From UBA1764 sp045616685 (GTDB taxonomy: Bacteria; Bacillota; Clostridia; Peptostreptococcales; Anaerovoracaceae): a stretch of 64,000 bases of DNA. The notes beneath the pieces are model-generated. The model did not search any database. It was not told where the DNA came from and saw nothing but the letters and a program-made list of their open reading frames with translations. This document shows, in pieces, positions 43,290-52,003 of this stretch (position 1 is its first letter; every line of letters begins with the position of its first letter). A program made the translations under genes and the position numbers. The DNA lies in assembly GCA_045616685.1 (NCBI GenBank), contig JAZLHF010000006.1, positions 1 through 64,000 of the forward strand. The letters are read 5' to 3'.

Positions 43290-44212
43290 TAAACAGGATT
43301 ATAAAGAGTGGCGATATTCCATCTCTAATTTTGATGTATGGAAAAGAACGCTTTATGATTGAATGGGCCTACAAGAGTTTTAAAAAAGCTCTAATTAACC
43401 CTGCAACCGAAAGTCTCGACTTTACTATGTTCACGGAAAAGGAAACAACAATAGATGAGATTATTTCCGCCTGTGAAACTGTTCCATTTATGTCTGAAAG
43501 AAAGATGGTAGTCGTAAAAGATCTTGAATTAGATTTAAGCGATTACATTAGCGATATTCCACATACTACCCTTCTTATTATCATCCAAGAAAAAGTTGAC
43601 AAACGTAAAGCTTTTTATAAAAAAGTCGAGCAAGTTGGTCTTGCATATGACTTCACAGCTCTTGACGAAGCAACTCTTGTCACATGGGCACACAAAAGAC
43701 TTGCAAATATCAGCAAAGATGACATTATTCGTTTCGCAACAGATGCTGGATATTTTAACAAAGAGCGAGATTATAACCTTTTCAACTTTGAAAATGATTT
43801 AAAAAAAGCCGCATCTTTATATCAAGATAAAGATACGGTTACTTATGATGAATTAAAAACAATTTCATCTGCTGATGATGAAAACAATGCCTTTAAGCTT
43901 CTCGATGCCGCCTTCTCTGACAAGAAGAGCGAAGCAATGAGAATGCTTAATGAATTCAAAACTACAAATGATGTCCTTAGATTCCACGGACTTTTATGCT
44001 CCCAGCTTGAAATCATGTTAGAAGTTCGTGAAAATCCAAATCTTCCTGGTGTTAATCCATATAGACTAAAAAAAGCAATCGCTGCATCCGAAAGATTAAC
44101 AACAGCACGTCTAAAATCAGCACTTTCAGCATGCTACAAAATTGAAAGCGACATAAAAAGCGGACGAATTGACGCCCGCCTTTCATTAGAATTGTTTATC
44201 GCTAAGATTTAA
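43256..44212 (+). CDS. holA: DNA polymerase III delta subunit
   Basis: 318 residues. ILMYGKERFMIEWAYKSF near the start, VPFMSERKMVVVKDL (about 82) and the C-terminal RLKKAIAASERLTTARL with the ALSACYKIESDIKSG ending typical of HolA. Part of the clamp loader. Its start lies within comEC with AAGGAG upstream. The stop codon overlaps the stop of the convergent penicillin-binding protein gene. Confidence 0.9.
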   Translation: MYKEQEHPYKIINRIIKSGDIPSLILMYGKERFMIEWAYKSFKKALINPATESLDFTMFTEKETTIDEIISACETVPFMSERKMVVVKDLELDLSDYISDIPHTTLLIIIQEKVDKRKAFYKKVEQVGLAYDFTALDEATLVTWAHKRLANISKDDIIRFATDAGYFNKERDYNLFNFENDLKKAASLYQDKDTVTYDELKTISSADDENNAFKLLDAAFSDKKSEAMRMLNEFKTTNDVLRFHGLLCSQLEIMLEVRENPNLPGVNPYRLKKAIAASERLTTARLKSALSACYKIESDIKSGRIDARLSLELFIAKI

Positions 44213-47200
44213 TTCTCAAAACCTTCATCCACTATATCATCAATAATGTCATCATCGGTAATATCTATTGGAGTGATGATTACTTCTGGTGCAAATGGTG
44301 AAACTGAATATACACTTGGATCTGGGTTGTGATATGGACAGTAGTAATCCGGCGCATCCATATATGCATCCGGCATACTATCAACCGTCAGTGTTAACCT
44401 ATCTCCTATGCGTTCTTTAAATTGAGCAAGTTGTTTTTCCCAAGAAATTCCGTTAGGTCTTACATTTTTAATAACCTCAGTAGCTGGACATGCCGGGGTG
44501 GCAAGATATCCAGTTTCTGCACATACTGTTACTGATGTAAGTCCAATGCCATCATCACTGTCATTTGTCCCTGGTTCAGTTCCCTTAATAAAGATTTCTG
44601 TTAATGCAGAAGTTGAAGAAGTATATGCGCTATACTTACCCGAATATTTATCAACAGTGGCAGTTACAAAGTCTCCCTTCATTTCGAATTCTTCTCTTGG
44701 AAGCTCTGCGCAAACCTGATCCATAATTTTTGCCCAAAGCTTAGCGGCCTTACTTGAGTCTGAATTTACAGGAAGGTTAACATCGCTGCCAATCCATGTG
44801 GCTGCTGAATACTGTGGCGTAAGTCCACAGAACCAAATATCATATCTTTCAGATGTTGTTCCCGTCTTTCCTGCTGATGGCTGGCTCTTAAGCTTAGCTG
44901 GCGAACCAAGTCCATTAGTTACTACAGTTCTTAAAATATCTGTCATAAGAGAAGCAACTGATTCATCAAGAACTTGAACATGGCTTGCTTCCTTTGAAAG
45001 AATAATGTCGCCATTCTTTGTTGTTACTGTTGTGTAGCAAATTGGTTCTGTATATGTTCCGTAGTTTCCAAATGTACCATATGCCGCAGTCATCTCTAAT
45101 GGAGAAATACCCTTTGTCATTCCTCCAAGTGCAAGAGCTGATGCATTAGCATCGTTTATATTGCTTTCAGTTTCATCAACAACAGATGTGATACCCATCT
45201 TTCTAAGCTGGTCGATACTTCTTTGTGGATCTGCCATCTTAAGGAAGAGATTAACTGCACATGCATTGATAGACTGTTCAACCGCATGTCTTAAATTGGT
45301 GATTCCAGTATATCCTGCATACCAGTTCTTTGGCCAAATTTCATTGCTATACATAATTGGAGAATCATCAATTGGCATAGCTGCATTATAACCTGCAACT
45401 CCATCAGCCCCAAGCTGAAGTGCAACAGAGTAAACAGCTAAAGGTTTAATTGAGGATCCTGGTTGTCTTGTTGAAGTAGCTCTGTTATAAAGAAGTTTAC
45501 CTTCAAGGTCTCTGCCTCCAACCATACCTAAGATAGAGCCGTTCTTGTAATCCATGATTACCATAGCTGACTGTGGCTGACGTACTCTCTGTTTAAGTGT
45601 GAAATAAGCCTTTGAAATTGTAATTGTGCCATCTTCATTCTTTGTGAATGCGTCAGGCTTTTCTGTGAAGTATTCGCTAGAAATAATCAAATTATTGCTA
45701 TCATCTCTATCCTTATATTCCGCAGGGATAGATACAACGCCGCCTGCACGGCTATAGCATACTTGGTCAACTACTTCATATAAGCTCTTAAATTCGAAGC
45801 TATAGTCAACTGTTCCAGCAACTGAAGTCTTGTAGAAGTTAAGTCTCTTTCCACCATAGATTAAGAGATCTCCATTATCCTTTTCTTCGAATTCATCTGC
45901 TTTAAGAACGAAGTTGCCATCAGAATCGAAGTAGTTTGTCATATTGTAAAGTAATACCTTGCCATTTGAATCAAGCGCATTGCCCTGTGAGTCTTTTCTT
46001 TGAATTACTACGCCAGGGAAGTTGTCAGGGTTATCATATTCTGTATCCATGATTTCCTGAACTCTCATATCCATAGTAGAATTGATTCTAAGGCCTCCCT
46101 TATAAAGAAGATCATTTGCTATATCTTCATCATACCCTGCAGCAATTAAGTCTTTAAGAACTTCTCTCTTTACATAGTCTGCAAAGTAAGATGTAGTAAC
46201 ATTGCTTACTGCAGAGGTACCTGGGTTGAGGTAATTTCTAATAGAATCTTCACAAGCAGCAGTATATGTTGCCTCATCAATCTTACCCTGCTCTTTCATA
46301 AATCTTAAAACTAATTTAATTCGAGATGCAGAGGCATCGTTGTAATACACAACCCATTCATCATCCTTTGTGAGGATGTCAAGGCTTTCAAAATCTTCAA
46401 CTTCAGAGATTGCAACTCTCTTTAATGGAGCATACGTTACAGGGCTCTGCGGAAGCGATGCAAGCTGGCAGCATTCAAGCAGCCCAAGATCTTGGACATC
46501 TTTAGAAAAGTATGCCTGTGATGCCGCTGCGACACCATCACAGTTATAACCCAAATAGATTGTATTTAAATAAGCCTCGATGATTTGTTCTTTCGACAGC
46601 TTACGCTCGATTTGAATTGTGTAATAAGCTTCAGTAATCTTACGCGTCATAGAACGTTTAGATTTTACTTCGCTTAAGTAAAGATTTCTGGCAAGCTGTT
46701 GAGTAATTGTTGATGTACCACCAATACGATCGCTCTGGCCCGAGACCTTCTGCCATACAGCACCAACAATACGGACGAAGTTGAATCCATGATGATCCCA
46801 GAAAGTCTTGTCTTCGATAGAAACGAATGCATCAACTAATTGTTTAGGTATTTCATTATACTCAAGATTTGTTCTAAGAGAATCGCCAGAGTAAATATTA
46901 TCAACAACGTTTCCTGCATTATCATAAATGATTGAGTTTTCTGATAATAATTCATAGATATTGCCAGGATTAATCTTTGGAGCGTTGCTAATAATTGAGA
47001 TTACGATTGCGCCAACAGCAATTCCAGCTGCAATAAAAAAGCCTAAGACGATTAAAATGATAGCTCTCCAGTTAATTTTTTTACCGTCTTTTTCTTTTTT
47101 ACTTTTTTCTTTTGGCTCTTTAGTCTGCTTATGCTCTTCTTTAGCTTTATTTTCCTTAGGCTGTTTTGTTTTAACCTTAGGCATATCAGTTTCAGCTTTT

Positions 47201-47478
47201 TTCTTAGCTACTCTTGATACAACAGCTACTTCAGAAGCAGTTTTCGCAGGCTTTTCTTTTGTCAATTCAGATTCTTGGCTTCTTGCTTCTGCAAAAATGA
47301 AAGCATCACTTGCAGCAGCCTTTGGCAATGGACGTTCCTCGATCAAATCTTCTACTCTTGGAACAACCATAGTTCTTGATAAGTCATCTGTCTGTTCAGC
47401 AGGAGCATCAAACTTATTCTTTAATTTTTCAAACTCAAGAAGAACGTCTTCGTCGTACCCTTTATAAGTTTCACTCAT
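44209..47478 (-). CDS. Class A penicillin-binding protein (PBP1A-like)
   Basis: 1089 residues. Cytoplasmic Lys/Glu-rich N-terminal tail (~140 residues), one membrane helix, glycosyltransferase domain (~200-370; EDKTFWDHHGF, GGTSTITQQLARNL, KEQIIEAYLN) and transpeptidase domain (~600-930; active Ser in PGSSIKP, SIN in EQSINACAV, KTGTT). An acidic C-terminal extension with YYCPYHNPD follows. Polymerises and crosslinks peptidoglycan. Start taken at the ATG 47478 five codons inside the longest frame, behind GGGGT, four bases after ftsY. Confidence 0.94.
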   Translation of the reverse strand: MSETYKGYDEDVLLEFEKLKNKFDAPAEQTDDLSRTMVVPRVEDLIEERPLPKAAASDAFIFAEARSQESELTKEKPAKTASEVAVVSRVAKKKAETDMPKVKTKQPKENKAKEEHKQTKEPKEKSKKEKDGKKINWRAIILIVLGFFIAAGIAVGAIVISIISNAPKINPGNIYELLSENSIIYDNAGNVVDNIYSGDSLRTNLEYNEIPKQLVDAFVSIEDKTFWDHHGFNFVRIVGAVWQKVSGQSDRIGGTSTITQQLARNLYLSEVKSKRSMTRKITEAYYTIQIERKLSKEQIIEAYLNTIYLGYNCDGVAAASQAYFSKDVQDLGLLECCQLASLPQSPVTYAPLKRVAISEVEDFESLDILTKDDEWVVYYNDASASRIKLVLRFMKEQGKIDEATYTAACEDSIRNYLNPGTSAVSNVTTSYFADYVKREVLKDLIAAGYDEDIANDLLYKGGLRINSTMDMRVQEIMDTEYDNPDNFPGVVIQRKDSQGNALDSNGKVLLYNMTNYFDSDGNFVLKADEFEEKDNGDLLIYGGKRLNFYKTSVAGTVDYSFEFKSLYEVVDQVCYSRAGGVVSIPAEYKDRDDSNNLIISSEYFTEKPDAFTKNEDGTITISKAYFTLKQRVRQPQSAMVIMDYKNGSILGMVGGRDLEGKLLYNRATSTRQPGSSIKPLAVYSVALQLGADGVAGYNAAMPIDDSPIMYSNEIWPKNWYAGYTGITNLRHAVEQSINACAVNLFLKMADPQRSIDQLRKMGITSVVDETESNINDANASALALGGMTKGISPLEMTAAYGTFGNYGTYTEPICYTTVTTKNGDIILSKEASHVQVLDESVASLMTDILRTVVTNGLGSPAKLKSQPSAGKTGTTSERYDIWFCGLTPQYSAATWIGSDVNLPVNSDSSKAAKLWAKIMDQVCAELPREEFEMKGDFVTATVDKYSGKYSAYTSSTSALTEIFIKGTEPGTNDSDDGIGLTSVTVCAETGYLATPACPATEVIKNVRPNGISWEKQLAQFKERIGDRLTLTVDSMPDAYMDAPDYYCPYHNPDPSVYSVSPFAPEVIITPIDITDDDIIDDIVDEGFEN

Positions 47479-47482
47479 ATTT

Positions 47483-48376
47483 TTACCCCTCAAAAATACT
47501 TAATGCGAAATTATTAGCATCGAATGGCTTTAAGTCATCCATGCCTTCTCCAAGCCCAATAAATTTTACTGGTAAGTCGAATTCATCACTGATTGTAACG
47601 ACTATACCACCCTTAGCAGTGCCATCCATCTTGGTTAGCACAATTCCAGAAAGATCTGTAACTTCCCCAAACTCTTTTGCCTGAGAGATTGCATTCTTCC
47701 CTGTTGTTGCATCGAGAACCAAAAGCACTTCTCTGTTTGCTTCTGGAAATTCTCTATCAATAACTTTATACATCTTGGCTAGCTCAGTCATAAGATTCTT
47801 TTTATTCTGAAGCCTGCCAGCAGTATCACAAATAACTACATCAACGCCCTTAGCCTTTGCAGATTGCATGCCATCAAAGATTACAGCTGATGGATCAGCT
47901 CCCTCTTTATGTTTAATTACTGGAACATTCAATCTTTCTCCCCAAATCGAGAGCTGTTCGGCTGCAGCCGCTCTAAATGTATCAGCAGCAACAAGCATTA
48001 CGCTTTTGCCTTCTTGTTTAAGCATATAAGCGATTTTAGCAATGCTTGTAGTCTTGCCTACTCCATTAACACCAATCATTAAAATAACGAGTGGAATTTT
48101 ATTAGACAGCTGATTGCGTTCACCCTTATCAAGCATTTTAGAAATGATAGACGTAATCTGGTTCTTTACATCATCAGCATCACGAAGTCTATCATGTCTA
48201 ATACTTTCTCTTAAACTGTCTGTGATTTTAATTGTTGTATCCATTCCAATATCAGAAGAAATGAGAACTTCTTCAAGTTCATCAATCATTTCTTCATCTG
48301 GCTTTGGGCGCATCAAAATGACATCGCCAATATTCTGCGCCAGATTGCCAAAGAATGATTTCTTTTTACCAAACAT
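47483..48376 (-). CDS. ftsY: Signal recognition particle receptor FtsY
   Basis: 297 residues, NG domains only without a long acidic A domain. G1 GVNGVGKTTSIAK, AADTFRAAAAEQL, G3 DTAGRLQNKKNL, G4 TKMDGTAKGG, GLGEGMDDL. Docks ribosomes carrying membrane proteins. Five bases after the smc stop; the smc-ftsY order is typical of Firmicutes. Confidence 0.96.
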   Translation of the reverse strand: MFGKKKSFFGNLAQNIGDVILMRPKPDEEMIDELEEVLISSDIGMDTTIKITDSLRESIRHDRLRDADDVKNQITSIISKMLDKGERNQLSNKIPLVILMIGVNGVGKTTSIAKIAYMLKQEGKSVMLVAADTFRAAAAEQLSIWGERLNVPVIKHKEGADPSAVIFDGMQSAKAKGVDVVICDTAGRLQNKKNLMTELAKMYKVIDREFPEANREVLLVLDATTGKNAISQAKEFGEVTDLSGIVLTKMDGTAKGGIVVTISDEFDLPVKFIGLGEGMDDLKPFDANNFALSIFEG

Positions 48377-48381
48377 ATTCT

Positions 48382-51318
48382 TTAAATTTCAAAGTCATCA
48401 CCAAGGCGAAGTGAAAGTACCTGTGTAATACCACGCTCTGGCATTGTAATGCCATAAAGTGCATCAGCGTATTCCATAGTGGCCTTCTGGTGAGTAATAA
48501 GTGTAAACTGTGTATGCCCGAATTCTGAAAGGTATTCAGCAAATCTATCAATGTTAGCTTCATCAAGAGCAGCTTCAACCTCGTCGAGAATACAGAATGG
48601 TGTTGGCTTTGCCTTAAGGACAGCAAACATTAATGCAATTGCCGTCATGGTCTTTTCGCCGCCAGAGAGCAGCTTCATGTTCTGAAGTTTCTTTCCAGGT
48701 GGCTGAGCCTCAATCTCAATACTTGTCTCAAGTGGATTTTCAGGATCTTCCATAGTAAGTCTTGCATGTCCACCATTGAAGAGCTGTGCGAAAATACTTT
48801 CAAAGTTTTCACATACTGCCTCAAAGCTTTCTTTAAACTTAATCTTAATTGTGTTATCCATATCTGCGATAACAGCGTTAAGTTCTTCAATAGCTTTATT
48901 GATATCTTCACGCTGAGTTGTTAAGAACTCATAACGTTCGCTAACCTGTTTATATTCCTCAATTGCGCCAACGTTTACGTCACCAAGCTCGCGCATTCTT
49001 GCACGATACTCTCGGCTTTCCTTTAAAGCCTTAGAGAATATAAATTCTGGATCTACAAGTTCTTGTGCTTGAGCATAAGAAATTTCGAATTCGTCCCACA
49101 GTTTTTCCTTTAAGGATTCTGTCTGAGTTTCGAATCTTGCCATTCTTATATCGGCATCATGACGCTTCGCTTGAATGTCATAAAGTCTACTTTCTTCCTG
49201 AACTCTCTTTTCTTCAAGAGCATTTGCTTCATCGAGGTCAGACTTTCTTGATTCAATTGCAGCATCGATAGCAGCTTGCACTGCTTCTTTTTCTGATTCT
49301 TTATCAATCAAAGCCTGAGCTGCAGTATCAGCGAAGGCTGCGATTTCAGATTTTTGAATTTCAACATCGTCAAGGCCCTTAAGAGCTGCATTCTTAGATG
49401 CTTCGAGATCCTGCAGACTCTGCATAACTCGAGCTTCAAGATCTTTGCTTCCCTGCGCTCTAACAAGAGCATTAGATTCTGCGAGTCTTGCAGCGGTTTC
49501 ATCTTCACGTGCTTGCGCAAGTTTATCTCTAAGCCCATCGAGTTCAGCAACTTCTTTAGCAGCAACTTCAATGTCAATTGCAAGCTGATCAAGCTCAGCC
49601 TTTCTGCTCAAGATATTACCAACTGTACTCTTAAGACTACCACCTGTAATAGCACCAGCTGCATTAATGATTTCACCATCTAATGTAACAGCCTTATAAG
49701 GACCAGGGTTTGACTTTGTCATGCTAATGGCATCATCTAAGTTTTTGCAAATCACAACTCTATTAAGGACATAGTCTACTACGACCTGCATATCGCCCTT
49801 GCACCTAACCATTTCTGATGCGAGGCCCATGAAGCCTTGACAGTTTTCAATACCACTAAGCTCTATCGCCTTCTGAGGACGAAGATTTTCTACAGGGAGA
49901 AATGTAAGACGGCCTGCTTGATTGCGCTTTAAGATTTTGATAGCCTGCTTTGCCACTGAATCATCATTGCAAACAATATTTTGCAGCTTTCCGCCAAGTA
50001 CTGTTTCAATTGCGACTTCGCACCCTTTAGGAACGATAAGCAAATCTCCAAGTACGCCACTTACTCCGGCAAGATTCTGATTCATCATGAATCTTACACT
50101 GCCGTTATATCCTTCGTACGATTTTTCAAGTTCTTCAAGTAAATGAGCCCTGGCAACCATACGATTGTAATTAAGCCTTATTTCTTCGGATTGAGCAATC
50201 TTAGTTTCAAAGCTTGCAACAACTGCATGCTTTTCTTCTACTAATGCCTTAGCCTTGGACATTTCTTCTTGTACAGCTGCTCCAGCAGTCTGTGCATTTC
50301 TTGCATTCTCAGATTCTCTTGAAAGTTTTTCTTCCAGAGTTGCAAGTTCTGCAGTAAGTCTTTCCTTTTCACGATCAAGACTAGACTTACGTTCTTCGTT
50401 AAGCTGTGTTCTGCTTGAGATGAAATGAATTTCATCAGCCTTTTCCATCAGCTGAGTACGAAGTGCATCGAGTTCTTCTTCCAAACTTGCAGACTTCTCT
50501 CTTGATAGCCTAAGCTTTTCATCGATAGTGTCTCTGGCAGCCCTGCAATCATTCATTGCCCTATCAAGTTCAGCAGCTTCTGTTACGACTGCATTACTCT
50601 TTTCAGCTGCCTGCTCAATATTCTTAAGGATAACATTGATTTCAACCTTGCGATATTTATCCCTGATATCCAAATACTCTGTGGCTTTTTCAGATTCGGT
50701 TTTTAATGTTCCGATTCTGCCTTCGATTTCGTGAATGATATCGTTAACTCTTGAGAGATTATTATTAGCTCCTTCGAGTTTACGTTCTGCTTCGTTCTTT
50801 TTGGTTCTATATTTTACGATACCAGCCGCTTCTTCAAAAATTTCACGACGACTGTCCATCTTGTTATCAATGATGTCAGAAATCTTGCCCTGCCCAATAA
50901 TTGAATAGCCCTCAACACCGATACCGGTATCCATAATAAGTTCTCTAATATCACGCAGTCTGCAAGGTGTTTTGTTAATCATATATTCTGATTCGCCACT
51001 TCTATACATACGACGTGTAATCCCAACCTCGTCAAACTCGATTGGAAGCTCATGGTCGGAGTTATCAATTACCAGTGTAACTTCTGCCATACCCTTTGGC
51101 TTTCTATTCTGTGTTCCGGCGAAGATAACTTCTTCCATTTTTCCGCCACGGAGCATCTTAGGTGACTGTTCACCAAGTACCCATCTGATAGCATCAGATA
51201 TGTTTGATTTCCCAGAGCCATTAGGCCCAACAACACAAGTAATACCACTTGTGAATTCAATTGTTACAGGATCGGCAAATGATTTAAATCCGTTAAGTTC
51301 AATTCTTTTAAACTGCAT
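48382..51318 (-). CDS. smc: Chromosome partition protein SMC with short arms
   Basis: 978 residues, against about 1180 in most bacteria, yet both ends and the hinge are intact. Walker A GPNGSGKSNI at 31-40, coiled coil ~165-390, hinge ~398-565 (SYEGYNGSVRF, then TLDGEIINAAGAITGGS), coiled coil ~570-830, signature LSGGEKT at 884-890 and Walker B CILDEVEAALDE at 909-920. Each arm is about 100 residues shorter than in Bacillus SMC. Compacts and separates chromosomes with ScpA/ScpB (not in window). ATG directly follows the rnc stop. Confidence 0.94.
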   Translation of the reverse strand: MQFKRIELNGFKSFADPVTIEFTSGITCVVGPNGSGKSNISDAIRWVLGEQSPKMLRGGKMEEVIFAGTQNRKPKGMAEVTLVIDNSDHELPIEFDEVGITRRMYRSGESEYMINKTPCRLRDIRELIMDTGIGVEGYSIIGQGKISDIIDNKMDSRREIFEEAAGIVKYRTKKNEAERKLEGANNNLSRVNDIIHEIEGRIGTLKTESEKATEYLDIRDKYRKVEINVILKNIEQAAEKSNAVVTEAAELDRAMNDCRAARDTIDEKLRLSREKSASLEEELDALRTQLMEKADEIHFISSRTQLNEERKSSLDREKERLTAELATLEEKLSRESENARNAQTAGAAVQEEMSKAKALVEEKHAVVASFETKIAQSEEIRLNYNRMVARAHLLEELEKSYEGYNGSVRFMMNQNLAGVSGVLGDLLIVPKGCEVAIETVLGGKLQNIVCNDDSVAKQAIKILKRNQAGRLTFLPVENLRPQKAIELSGIENCQGFMGLASEMVRCKGDMQVVVDYVLNRVVICKNLDDAISMTKSNPGPYKAVTLDGEIINAAGAITGGSLKSTVGNILSRKAELDQLAIDIEVAAKEVAELDGLRDKLAQAREDETAARLAESNALVRAQGSKDLEARVMQSLQDLEASKNAALKGLDDVEIQKSEIAAFADTAAQALIDKESEKEAVQAAIDAAIESRKSDLDEANALEEKRVQEESRLYDIQAKRHDADIRMARFETQTESLKEKLWDEFEISYAQAQELVDPEFIFSKALKESREYRARMRELGDVNVGAIEEYKQVSERYEFLTTQREDINKAIEELNAVIADMDNTIKIKFKESFEAVCENFESIFAQLFNGGHARLTMEDPENPLETSIEIEAQPPGKKLQNMKLLSGGEKTMTAIALMFAVLKAKPTPFCILDEVEAALDEANIDRFAEYLSEFGHTQFTLITHQKATMEYADALYGITMPERGITQVLSLRLGDDFEI

Positions 51319-52002
51319 TTATAAACCTTTCAGTGCAACCTCTGCTGCATTTGCTTGCGCTTCTTTCTTGCTTTTGCCAAAGCCTTCGCCTATCTGTTTA
51401 CCGTCTGCACAGACAGCGAACTTAAAACTTTTATCGTGGTCAGGGCCTTCTTCTGAGAGAAGTACATATTCAATCTTACAAGGCCCAATAGATTGCAATT
51501 TTTCCTGAAGCACAGTCTTACTATCACGTGGAAGCTTGCCTGCTTCAGCATCACTAATTGCATCTTTAAATAAGTTTCTTACGACTTTACTTGTGGCATT
51601 AAATCCCGAGTCAATATAAACCGCACCCAGAATTGCTTCAACGCAATCAGCAGCGATACTATCTCTTAATCTGCCACCATTTTGTTCTTCCCCTCTTCCG
51701 AGGAGAATGTAATTATTAAAGCCAAGAGCTCGGCTAATTTTTGCTAAGCTTCTTTCGCATACGATTGATGCACGAAGTTTAGTAAGAACCCCTTCCGCCT
51801 TATCGTATTCGCTCTTAAAAAGAATGTTGCTTACGACCATATCAAGGACAGCATCGCCTAAAAACTCTAATCTTTCATTATCTTTTGCTGCATCCCCCAA
51901 CACTTCATTTGCATATGAACTATGAGTTACAGCTTGAAGAAGCAGATCTTTATTTTTGAATTTGTATCCCAGAATTTCTTCCAGTTTCGATAAATCTATC
52001 AT
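51319..52002 (-). CDS. rnc: Ribonuclease III
   Basis: 227 residues. Catalytic NERLEFLGDAVLDMVVS (about 41-57), DCVEAILGAVYIDSG, and a C-terminal double-stranded RNA-binding domain ending KKEAQANAAEVALKGL. Processes rRNA and other duplex RNA. One base after the valS stop; rnc-smc-ftsY is a conserved Firmicute order. Confidence 0.96.
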   Translation of the reverse strand: MIDLSKLEEILGYKFKNKDLLLQAVTHSSYANEVLGDAAKDNERLEFLGDAVLDMVVSNILFKSEYDKAEGVLTKLRASIVCERSLAKISRALGFNNYILLGRGEEQNGGRLRDSIAADCVEAILGAVYIDSGFNATSKVVRNLFKDAISDAEAGKLPRDSKTVLQEKLQSIGPCKIEYVLLSEEGPDHDKSFKFAVCADGKQIGEGFGKSKKEAQANAAEVALKGL

Positions 52003-52003
52003 T

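Noticed and set aside
48382..51318. SMC as a truncated pseudogene
   Set aside because: Both ATPase halves, hinge and signature are present and the gene is tightly packed between rnc and ftsY.
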